Part shown: piece after piece, positions 1 through 7,982 of the stretch
Layout: each line of letters begins with the position of its first letter
Position numbering within the stretch: position 1 is the first letter of the stretch
Source: Dichotomicrobium thermohalophilum
Lineage (GTDB): Bacteria > Pseudomonadota > Alphaproteobacteria > Rhizobiales > Rhodomicrobiaceae
Assembly: GCF_003550175.1 (NCBI RefSeq)
Contig: NZ_QXDF01000003.1
Span: forward strand, 124,001 to 188,000
Reading direction: 5' to 3'
DNA length: 64,000 nt
Made by a program: the position numbers and the translations under genes
Notes under the pieces: generated by a model
Database searches by the model: none
The model's input: only the letters and a program-made list of their open reading frames with translations
Told to the model about the DNA's origin: nothing

Positions 1-1
1 C

Positions 2-829
2 CGACGCGCCGGACCGGGCGAAACCTTCTGGCAGTTCCGTCATTATGAGTCGACCGATACCGCGACCAGCATCGACTGGCGGCGCTCGGCCGGCTCCGAT
101 CACCTCTTCGTGCGCGAGCGCGAATGGGAGGCGGCGCATACCGTCTGGCTCTGGCTGGACCTGTCGGACTCGATGGGCTTTCGCTCGCATCTCGCGGCGC
201 AGACCAAGGCCGAGCGCGCAATCGTCCTTGGCTTCGCAATGGCTGAGCTGTTGATCCAGGGGGGCGAGCGCGTCGGCCTGCTCGGCCTGACACCGCCCAG
301 CACCAGCCGCCAGGGCGTCCATCGCATGGCGGTGGCGCTGACAAAGCAACTGCGAAGCGGCTCGACAATGCCAAGTCTGCCGCCGTCGGCGCGCATCAGT
401 CGCTACGCCAACTGCATGGTATTCAGCGACTTTCTCGATCCGATAGAGGACATACAAAACAGCCTGCAGCGCATTGCCGACCAGAATGCACGCGGCCACC
501 TGGTACAGGTGCTCGACCCTGCGGAAGAGACGTTGCCCTATGACGGTCGCGTCGAGTTCATTGCCAGCGAGACCGGAGAGCGCATTACTGCAGAGCGCGC
601 CAGCGAACTGCGCGAGCAATACCAGACGCGGCTGCACGCCCACCGCGCCGAAGTCGAGAGCTTCGCGCGCAAGCTGCAGTGGCCATTCCTGTGTCATCAC
701 ACCGACCGGCCGGCGGAGGAAACGCTGCTGGCACTGCACACACGCATGGCCGGGCTCGACAAGCATTACCGCGCCAAACCGGTCCGCCCCGCCACGGAGG
801 CCGACCTCTCCGAAAACGCGGGAGGCTGA
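2..829 (+). CDS. DUF58 domain protein (partial, 5' end outside window)
   Basis: The reading frame is open from the first codon in the window to the stop, giving about 275 residues, so the N-terminus is missing. The start of the visible part (RRAGPGETFWQFRHYE, then STDTATSIDWRRSA) and the strand-helix WLWLDLSDSMGF with a DxSxS metal-site motif are typical of DUF58, a von Willebrand factor A-like family usually encoded next to a MoxR AAA+ ATPase. Such pairs are thought to act as chaperones for metal insertion or envelope stress functions. It ends 3 bp before the BatA/DUF4159 gene, so the two are almost certainly co-transcribed. The MoxR gene would be expected just upstream of the window. Confidence 0.9.
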   Translation, partial: RRAGPGETFWQFRHYESTDTATSIDWRRSAGSDHLFVREREWEAAHTVWLWLDLSDSMGFRSHLAAQTKAERAIVLGFAMAELLIQGGERVGLLGLTPPSTSRQGVHRMAVALTKQLRSGSTMPSLPPSARISRYANCMVFSDFLDPIEDIQNSLQRIADQNARGHLVQVLDPAEETLPYDGRVEFIASETGERITAERASELREQYQTRLHAHRAEVESFARKLQWPFLCHHTDRPAEETLLALHTRMAGLDKHYRAKPVRPATEADLSENAGG

Positions 830-832
830 CGC

Positions 833-3649
833 ATGGGTCTGGGCGCGCTGACATTCCTCAACCCGTGGCTGCTGCTGGGCCTTGCCGCGATCCCGCTGAT
901 CTGGTGGCTGCTGCGGTTCACGCCGCCAATGCCGAAGCGCATCATGTTCCCGGCGACCCGCTTGCTGGCCGGCCTGCAATCACGCGAGCGCACGCCTGCG
1001 CGCAGCCCGTGGTGGCTGACGGCGCTGCGCATTCTGCTGGTGACGCTGGCCGTGCTGGCGCTCTCCGGCCCGGTGCTCAACCCGCCGGGCGCCCAAACGG
1101 CGGGTGGAGCGCCGCTGCTGCTGGTCGTGGACAACGGCTGGAGCGCAGCAAGCCGCTGGGACGCGCGCAAGTCCGCGATGGACAATGCGCTGGATGCCGC
1201 GCAGCGCAACGGCCAGACGGTCGTCCTCGCACCGACCGCGGGCCTATCGCAGAGTTGGTCCGCCGCACCCGCCACACCTGCCGACGTGCGCGAACGTGCC
1301 GCAAGTCTGGAGCCGGTACCGTATGCGCCCGACCACGCACTGCTGGCGAGCCGGCTGGCTGACACGCTGCCGCCGGATCAGGTGTTCGACGTGCTCTGGC
1401 TGAGTGACGGCGTGGCCCATCCCGGTACCGACGCACTTGTCGCACGCCTGCGGGAAGCCGCCGACGGCGACGTCACGGTGGTTAGCGATCCCGGTGGGCA
1501 GACGCCGCTGGGCATGTACGGCTACACAGGCGAGGATCGCAGCCTGCGCGCACGCATCCTTCGCCCCGGTGGCGAGGCACTATCCGGTCAGATCCATGCG
1601 CTGTCGGCCCGGGGGGACCGGCTGGCCGAGGCAACTTACAGCTTTGAGGCCGGCGCGATCTCGACAGAAGCGACTTTCGAGCTGCCGCTGGAGCTTCGCA
1701 ACGACGTGGCGCAACTGCGCATTCCGGGCGAGAACTCCGCCGGGGCGGTGCATCTCATCGACGACCGGGCGCGCTGGCGGCGGGTGGGCATCATCACCGG
1801 CGAGGCGCGCGGGCAGGCGCAGCCGCTGCTCTCCCAATCCTATTACATCGAAAAGGCGCTCAATCCTTACGCCGAGGTCATCTCGGTCTCGGAGCGCAAC
1901 ATCGCGGCGGCTGTCGACGACGTGCTTAGCCGCTCGCCCTCCGTGCTGATTCTCTCGGATGTCGGGCAGCTCATCGGCCAGTCCGCCCAGCAGATCACTA
2001 ACTGGGTCGAGGACGGCGGGATGCTGATCCGTTTCGCGGGCCCGCGGCTCGAGCGCGCCAGCGACCAGCTTATGCCGGTGCCGCTGCGCCGCGGCGGGCG
2101 CGTGCTGGGCGGCGCGCTGTCCTGGAGCCAACCGCAGAAGCTTGCGCCCTATCCACCGGAAAGCCCGTTCGCCGGCATGGCGGTGCCCGAAGACGTGACG
2201 GTCAAGCGGCAGGTGCTGGCAGACCCGAGCGGTCTGGGGGAGGCCGAGGTCTGGGTACGCCTGGAGGACGGGACGCCGCTCGTGACCGCGCGGGAACGCG
2301 GCGACGGCCGGCTGGTGATGTTCCACGTCACAGCGAATTCCGACTGGTCGAACCTGCCCCTTTCCGGGGCTTTCGTGGAGATGCTCCGCCGCACTGTTGC
2401 AATGGCCGACACCGCCGGCCCGGCTGGTGACAGCGAGGCCGGTAGCGAAACAGGCACCCGCGAGGCTGGCTATCTGATGCCGCGTCGCATTGTTGACGGG
2501 TTCGGCGTGCTCGGCCCGCCGCCGCCAACCGCCTCGCCGCTCCCGGCGACCGAAGCCGCCTCGGCCGTGCCGGGGCCGGAGCGCCCGCCAGGGCTCTACG
2601 GTCCCACGGGCGGAGCGTATGCGCTCAACGTCATCCGCGAAGGCGCGGAGATCAAGCCGCTGGAACCGATCTCGGGAGCGCAAATGACCGTTTATCAGAC
2701 CGGTGAGACCGTTGACCTCGCGCCGTGGCTGTTCATGGCCGCGGTTGCCGTGTTCATCGTCGAGAGTTTGGCAATCCTGCTGATGAACCTGCGCACAAGC
2801 GGCCGGCTAGCGGGCCGATCGGCCGCGGTGCTGATGGCCGCAGCCCTACCGTTCGCGCTGATGGGCGATGCGCGCGCGCAAGGCGACGAGCGGCGCGACG
2901 AGGCACTTGCGCTGAAAGGCGCGCTGGAGACCCGCCTCGCTTATGTCATTACGGGCAACGAGGAGATTGACCGCGTCAGCCGCGCCGGACTGCAAGGCTT
3001 GTCCGAGGTGCTCACCGCGCGCACGGCGGTAGAGCCCGCCGAGCCGGTGGGCCTCGACGTGGCGCGCGATGAACTGGTGTTCTTCCCGCTGATCTATTGG
3101 CCGGTCCTGCGGGAGCCGCGCCCGCTGGAAGACGAAACGCTGGCGCGCGTCGATGCCTATATGAAACAGGGCGGCATGATCCTGTTCGACACGCGGGACC
3201 AGAATCGCCGCACCTTCGACGAGATGGGGCTGGGCGGCGCGCCGGGCGAGACCGGGCTGGCCGCGTTGATCGGGCGGCTGGACCTGCCGCGTCTCGAGCA
3301 GGTACCGCAGGACCATGTGCTGACCAAATCGTTTTACCTGCTCGACAACTTCCCCGGCCGCTGGGATGGCGGACCGCTCTGGGTCGAGGCGCGCTCCGGG
3401 TCGGCGGAGCCGGGCCAGGCGGTGCGCGCGGACGGCGTGAGCTCCATCATCATCACCGCCAACGATTTCGCCGGCGCCTGGGCGCGCGATGACAGCGGCC
3501 GACCACTGTTTCCGGTCGTGCCGGGTGGCGAGATGCAGCGCGAGATGGCGTACCGCACCGGCGTTAACATCGTCATGTACGCGCTGACCGGCAATTACAA
3601 GGCCGATCAGGTTCATCTGCCGGCGCTGCTCGAACGGCTCGGCCAATAG
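833..3649 (+). CDS. BatA-like N-terminal, DUF4159 C-terminal membrane protein
   Basis: 938 residues. The N-terminus has the BatA signature (FLNPWLLLGLAAIPLIWWLL, about residues 8-27) and a second membrane segment near 60-80. A degenerate VWA-like stretch follows (LLLVVDNGWSA), with the MIDAS serines only partly kept. Two more hydrophobic segments lie near 632-653 and 662-678, and a DUF4159 domain fills about 700-930 (YVITGNEEIDRVSRAG, then GGMILFDTRD). DUF4159 resembles class I amidotransferase folds but no catalytic triad is evident. The predicted arrangement is a large periplasmic or cytoplasmic middle region between membrane anchors. It is the second of three adjacent genes that normally follow moxR in alphaproteobacteria; the biochemical role is unknown. 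Confidence 0.88.
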   Translation: MGLGALTFLNPWLLLGLAAIPLIWWLLRFTPPMPKRIMFPATRLLAGLQSRERTPARSPWWLTALRILLVTLAVLALSGPVLNPPGAQTAGGAPLLLVVDNGWSAASRWDARKSAMDNALDAAQRNGQTVVLAPTAGLSQSWSAAPATPADVRERAASLEPVPYAPDHALLASRLADTLPPDQVFDVLWLSDGVAHPGTDALVARLREAADGDVTVVSDPGGQTPLGMYGYTGEDRSLRARILRPGGEALSGQIHALSARGDRLAEATYSFEAGAISTEATFELPLELRNDVAQLRIPGENSAGAVHLIDDRARWRRVGIITGEARGQAQPLLSQSYYIEKALNPYAEVISVSERNIAAAVDDVLSRSPSVLILSDVGQLIGQSAQQITNWVEDGGMLIRFAGPRLERASDQLMPVPLRRGGRVLGGALSWSQPQKLAPYPPESPFAGMAVPEDVTVKRQVLADPSGLGEAEVWVRLEDGTPLVTARERGDGRLVMFHVTANSDWSNLPLSGAFVEMLRRTVAMADTAGPAGDSEAGSETGTREAGYLMPRRIVDGFGVLGPPPPTASPLPATEAASAVPGPERPPGLYGPTGGAYALNVIREGAEIKPLEPISGAQMTVYQTGETVDLAPWLFMAAVAVFIVESLAILLMNLRTSGRLAGRSAAVLMAAALPFALMGDARAQGDERRDEALALKGALETRLAYVITGNEEIDRVSRAGLQGLSEVLTARTAVEPAEPVGLDVARDELVFFPLIYWPVLREPRPLEDETLARVDAYMKQGGMILFDTRDQNRRTFDEMGLGGAPGETGLAALIGRLDLPRLEQVPQDHVLTKSFYLLDNFPGRWDGGPLWVEARSGSAEPGQAVRADGVSSIIITANDFAGAWARDDSGRPLFPVVPGGEMQREMAYRTGVNIVMYALTGNYKADQVHLPALLERLGQ

Positions 3650-3668
3650 GCCGTCGCAAGGATTTCGC

Positions 3669-5756
3669 ATGAACTGGAGTATCGAATTTTCGCCCTTCCT
3701 GCCGCAAAGCGTGCTGATCGGCGCGGGCGTGCTCGTGGCGCTGGCCGTGATCGGGCACCTGATCCGCCGCCAGCGCGGCGCGTTCTTGCGCCTGCTCGCC
3801 GGGGCGTTCCTGCTTTTGGCGCTCGCCAACCCGGTGCTCAAGCAGGAAGAGCGCGAACCGCTGCGCAATATCGCCGTGGTCGTTATCGATGAAAGTTCCA
3901 GCCAGAAGATCGCCGGCCGGCCCGAGCGCACCAACGCGATCCGGCAGGAGCTATCCGAGCGGCTTCAGGAGATCCCAAACCTCGATATCCGGTTTGTCCG
4001 CGCCGGTCCCGGCGGCGATGCGGAGCGCGAGGAGACCCGGCTGTTCGATGCGCTCAATCGCGGCATGGCCGACGTTCCCGCGGAGCGCCTTGCGGGGGTG
4101 TTCATGGTGACGGACGGCCAAATCCATGATGTCCCGCGCGAGGCAGCCGAGGTCAACTTCGGCGCGCCCGTTCATGCAATGCTGACCGGCGAAGAGGGCG
4201 AGTTCGACCGGCACATCAAGATCCATACCGCGCCCCGCTTCGGTCTCGTCGGCAGCACCCAGACCGCCGAGATCGAGGTCGTCCAGACCGGCGCCGACGA
4301 CCAGCCACAGACCGCGACGCTCACCGTGCGCCGTGAGGGCGAAGGGCCGGAGACGCTGAATGTCGGCGTGGGCCAGACAATCCGGTTGCCGTTCCGATTC
4401 ACCCGCGCCGGGCCGACCTACATGGAGGTCGCGCTGGCCCCGGTCGAGGGCGAGCTGACCACGGCGAACAACCGGATTGTGATGAAGGCCGAGGGCGTGC
4501 GCGAGAACCTGCGCGTGCTGCTTGTCAGCGGCGAGCCACATGCCGGCGAGCGAACCTGGCGGAACTTGCTGCGCTCGGACGCCTCGGTGGACCTCGTGCA
4601 CTTCACCATCCTGCGCCCGCCCGAGAAGCAGGACGGAACGCCGATCAACCAGCTCTCGCTGATCGCCTTCCCGACGCGCGAGCTGTTCTCCGAAAAGCTC
4701 GACGAATTCGACCTGATCATCTTCGACCGCTACCAGCGCCGGGGCGTCCTGCCGCTCATCTATCTCGACAACGTCTCGCGCTATGTCCGCGAAGGCGGCG
4801 CGGTTCTGATTGCCGCGGGCCCGGATTTCGCCTCGCCGCTGAGCCTGTACCGGACCCCCTTGTCGCGGATCGTGCCCGCGCGCCCGACCGGGCGCATCAT
4901 CGAGCGCGCTTTCAAGCCGCGTGTGTCGGACAAGGGCGAGCGCCATCCCGTCACCGCCGATCTGCCCGGCGCGAACGATGCGGATGAGCCGGAGTGGGGG
5001 CGCTGGTTCCGCACCATCGACGTGCAGAACGCAGAGGGCGATGTGCTGATGACCGGGCCGGATGGCACGCCACTGCTGGTTCTCGCGCGGCAGGGCGAAG
5101 GCCGTGTCGGCATGTTCCTGTCCGACCACGCCTGGCTCTGGGCGCGCGGCTATGAGGGCGGCGGGCCATATGCCGACATTCTGCGGCGGATTTCACACTG
5201 GCTGATGAAGGAACCGGACCTGGAAGAAGAGTCGCTTGATGTCTCAGCCGGACGGCAGAGCCTGACGATCACGCGGCGGTCAATGTCGGACAGCATCGGG
5301 CCGGTGGAGGTCAATGCGCCTGACGGTGAGCAGCGCAGCGTGACGCTTGAGCAAGTCGACGACGGGCGCTGGCGAGCGAACGTGACGGCCGAGACGCCGG
5401 GTCTTTATCGCGTGACCTCGGGCGATCTCGCGGCGGTTGCCCATGTCGGCGCGGTGAACTCGCGCGAGCTGACCGAGGTCACAGCAAGCCGCGAACCGCT
5501 TGCGCCGGTTCTGGACGAGACGGGCGGCGGCGCTTTCTGGTTAGGCGGCGCGGAGGAACCCGCTGCTGCAGGGCTACCGCGCATCAGCATGCTGAGCCAG
5601 AGCCGAAAGATGCACGGCGATGACTGGGCGGGCCTGCGCGACCGACAGGCTTATATGGTCACTGGCGTGAAATACACGCCGCTCTATGCCGGGCCGCTGG
5701 CGCTGGCGCTGCTGCTCGGTCTGCTGGCGCTCATGTGGTATCGCGAGGGGCGCTAA
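3669..5756 (+). CDS. Membrane protein with VWA-like and amidotransferase-like regions
   Basis: 695 residues, starting 19 bp after the DUF4159 gene. Two N-terminal membrane helices (about 15-32 and 37-56) precede a VWA-like domain that keeps DESSS (IAVVVIDESSSQ) and the later VTDG strand (GVFMVTDGQIHD). A beta-rich middle and a class I glutamine amidotransferase-like fold follow from about residue 278 (VLLVSGEPHAGERTW, then YVREGGAVLIAAGPDFA). One C-terminal helix (about 670-692) anchors the end. It completes the MoxR/DUF58/DUF4159 module and probably forms a membrane complex with the two preceding products. The stop codon overlaps that of the convergent DUF1284 gene by 4 bp. Confidence 0.85.
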   Translation: MNWSIEFSPFLPQSVLIGAGVLVALAVIGHLIRRQRGAFLRLLAGAFLLLALANPVLKQEEREPLRNIAVVVIDESSSQKIAGRPERTNAIRQELSERLQEIPNLDIRFVRAGPGGDAEREETRLFDALNRGMADVPAERLAGVFMVTDGQIHDVPREAAEVNFGAPVHAMLTGEEGEFDRHIKIHTAPRFGLVGSTQTAEIEVVQTGADDQPQTATLTVRREGEGPETLNVGVGQTIRLPFRFTRAGPTYMEVALAPVEGELTTANNRIVMKAEGVRENLRVLLVSGEPHAGERTWRNLLRSDASVDLVHFTILRPPEKQDGTPINQLSLIAFPTRELFSEKLDEFDLIIFDRYQRRGVLPLIYLDNVSRYVREGGAVLIAAGPDFASPLSLYRTPLSRIVPARPTGRIIERAFKPRVSDKGERHPVTADLPGANDADEPEWGRWFRTIDVQNAEGDVLMTGPDGTPLLVLARQGEGRVGMFLSDHAWLWARGYEGGGPYADILRRISHWLMKEPDLEEESLDVSAGRQSLTITRRSMSDSIGPVEVNAPDGEQRSVTLEQVDDGRWRANVTAETPGLYRVTSGDLAAVAHVGAVNSRELTEVTASREPLAPVLDETGGGAFWLGGAEEPAAAGLPRISMLSQSRKMHGDDWAGLRDRQAYMVTGVKYTPLYAGPLALALLLGLLALMWYREGR

Positions 5757-6181
5757 TCCGTCCGGCCGAGCTTGGCGCCACGAAAGCCGCGCCGCGCCAC
5801 CCTGGTGCACAGACCATGCCATTCACAGCCCCGGCAAGCCTCGCGCGTTTCGCCGCCGGCGAACGCCGCTCGCATTCGACGCAATTCCGACTTTCCGACC
5901 AGCAGTCGCTGCTCTTCGGACAGATCAATGCCCAGCAACCGACCCAGATCACGCGCGGCCAGTTCGTCGCGTGCCCGTACGCTGTCGCGCAGGCAGTGAC
6001 ACTCGGCCTCGCAGAGTAACGGCGCGCAAATATCGTCCGGCCCTGCAACGATCAACACTTCCTCGCCAGCAGCGATTCGCGCCACCATGGCATCGAAATT
6101 GGCCGTGAAGGCGCGACTATAGCCGTCCCCAGCGTAAGTCAGCATACACAGCAGGTGATGCGCCCGCAGCCGAACGGTCAT
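5753..6181 (-). CDS. DUF1284 domain protein, cysteine-rich
   Basis: 142 residues. The N-terminal MTVRLRAHHLLCMLTYAGDGYS and the later cysteine clusters LLCEAECHC and CRGCEWHGLC identify DUF1284, a family of small cytoplasmic proteins with conserved His and Cys residues that probably bind a metal or iron-sulfur centre; no function is established. The gene lies downstream of mcd on the same strand with a 37-bp gap, so it may be the last gene of the ccr-mcd transcript. Its stop overlaps the stop of the plus-strand membrane protein, which leaves no room for a terminator between them. Confidence 0.88.
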   Translation of the reverse strand: MTVRLRAHHLLCMLTYAGDGYSRAFTANFDAMVARIAAGEEVLIVAGPDDICAPLLCEAECHCLRDSVRARDELAARDLGRLLGIDLSEEQRLLVGKSELRRMRAAFAGGETREACRGCEWHGLCTRVARRGFRGAKLGRTD

Positions 6182-6218
6182 ATCGCGCTTGGCCTATACC
6201 GCCTTCGGGGCGCTGCGC

Positions 6219-7904
6219 CTAGCTTTCGAGCAGACGGCGCGCGATCACCTGCGCCTGAATCTCGGCTGCCCCCTCGAAGATGCTCAGGATGCGGGCGTCG
6301 CACAGCACGCGGCTGATGGGGTATTCCAGCGCGAAGCCGTTGCCGCCGTGGATCTGCACCCCGCTATCCGCCGCCGCCCAAGCCACGCGCGCGGCGAGCA
6401 GCTTCGCCATGCCCGCCTCGACGTCGCAGCGCCGGCCCTGATCCTTCTCGCGCGCGGCATAGTAGGTCAGCAGGCGCGCGGCATGCGTCTCGACCGCCGT
6501 CATCACCAGCTTGTTGGCCACCCGCGGGAAGCTGACAATCTGCTTGCCGAACTGCTCCCGCTCGCGGGCATAGCGGAACGCCAGATCAAGCGCGTTCTGC
6601 GCCACGCCGACGGCCCGCGCGGCCGTCTGGATGCGCGCGGACTCGAACGTCGCCATGAGCTGCTTGAATCCCTGCCCCTCGGTCTCGCCGAGCAGATTGT
6701 TCGCCGGCACCGCGAAGCCATCGAAGGCGATCTCGTATTCCTTCATGCCGCGGTAGCCGAGCACCTCGATCTCGCCCCCGGTCATGCCGTCGGCCGGGAA
6801 CGGGTTATCGTCAGTGCCGCGGGGCTTCTCCGCCAGGAACATGGACAAACCGCGATAGCCCGGCTCGTTTGGATCGGTGCGCGCGAGAACGGTCATGAGG
6901 TCGGCGCGGACCGGGTGCGTCGCCCAGGTCTTCTGGCCGGTGATGCGGTAGACATCGCCGTCGCGCACCGCGCGGGTCTTGAGCGAGGCCAGGTCGGAAC
7001 CGGTGTTCGGCTCGGTGAACACCGCCGCCGGGAGGATGTCGCCGGAGGCAATACCCGGCAGCCAGCGCTGTTTCTGGTCCTCCGTGCCGCCCAGCAGGAT
7101 CAACTCCGCGGCGATCTCGGAACGTGTGCCGAGCGAACCGACGCCGATGTACCCGCGCGACAATTCCTCCGACACGACGCACATGGCTTCCTTGCCCAGC
7201 CCCAGTCCGCCGTATTGCTCCGGGATCGTCAGCCCGAACACGCCCAGCTCGCTCATCTGCGAGATGGTCTCCATCGGGATGTAGGCGTTCTGCAGGTGCC
7301 ACTCGTGGGCGTAGGGCACCACTTCGGCCTCGGTGAAGCGGCGCATTTCGTCGCGCATCGCTTCCATTGTCTCGTCTAGGCCGGCATCGCCGAAGGTCGC
7401 GGCGCCGTCGCGCTCGATCATGAGTTCAGCCAGGCGCTGCCGCGCGGCGGGCGTGTTGCCCAGCGTCATCAGCCGGCGGGCCTGCGGGTTCAGACAGGCG
7501 TCAATATCGGCGGCGCGAAAGCCGAGATCGGTCGGGCGGAAGACCTCTGTCTGGCTCATCGGGATACCGCCGACCATCTGGTGCAGGTACTCCGCGAAGG
7601 CGATCTGCGCAAGCAGCGCCTCAAGCTCGCCGAATCGCCCCTCTCCCGAGGCGTTTGCAGCATGGCGGGCCAGTTCGGCGAGCGTCTGCTCATACGTCGT
7701 CAACCAGGCAAAACCGTGCGCGACGTGCTGCTCCTGCTCCATCAGCGCGGCGTCAGGCTTGCCGTCGCCTGCCACCCGCTGCCAGACACCCTCGCGGACC
7801 AACTCGACCAGCCGCTTGGCCGCGTCTGCCGCCGGGTCAAGAAGGACGGGCAGGTCGTCCAGCAGGGCGGGCGTCTCGCTCGGTGACTGAAGGGCAACGG
7901 ACAT
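6219..7904 (-). CDS. mcd: (2S)-methylsuccinyl-CoA dehydrogenase
   Basis: 561 residues from the ATG at 7904, preceded by AAGGAG with good spacing; a TTG two codons upstream is less likely. This acyl-CoA dehydrogenase is longer than the usual 380-400 residues because of an N-terminal helical extension of about 150 residues, as in Mcd of the ethylmalonyl-CoA pathway. The FAD-enzyme core shows EQYGGLGLGKEAM, FTEPNTGSDLASL and the C-terminal HGGNGFALEYPISR and IFEGAAEIQAQVIARRL. Mcd oxidises methylsuccinyl-CoA to mesaconyl-CoA. The assignment is strengthened by ccr two genes upstream on the same strand. A generic acyl-CoA dehydrogenase is the alternative, but length and context favour mcd. Confidence 0.9.
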   Translation of the reverse strand: MSVALQSPSETPALLDDLPVLLDPAADAAKRLVELVREGVWQRVAGDGKPDAALMEQEQHVAHGFAWLTTYEQTLAELARHAANASGEGRFGELEALLAQIAFAEYLHQMVGGIPMSQTEVFRPTDLGFRAADIDACLNPQARRLMTLGNTPAARQRLAELMIERDGAATFGDAGLDETMEAMRDEMRRFTEAEVVPYAHEWHLQNAYIPMETISQMSELGVFGLTIPEQYGGLGLGKEAMCVVSEELSRGYIGVGSLGTRSEIAAELILLGGTEDQKQRWLPGIASGDILPAAVFTEPNTGSDLASLKTRAVRDGDVYRITGQKTWATHPVRADLMTVLARTDPNEPGYRGLSMFLAEKPRGTDDNPFPADGMTGGEIEVLGYRGMKEYEIAFDGFAVPANNLLGETEGQGFKQLMATFESARIQTAARAVGVAQNALDLAFRYAREREQFGKQIVSFPRVANKLVMTAVETHAARLLTYYAAREKDQGRRCDVEAGMAKLLAARVAWAAADSGVQIHGGNGFALEYPISRVLCDARILSIFEGAAEIQAQVIARRLLES

Positions 7905-7982
7905 GGCCAACTCCTTGGCTTTTGCGCAGGCTCACTCGCCTACGCATCAACGCGCTCACGGATCACGATCGCCGGGCGGCGA

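Noticed and set aside
5731-6108. Several open frames overlapping the DUF1284 gene
   Set aside because: They are in other frames of a clearly conserved gene and have no domain evidence.
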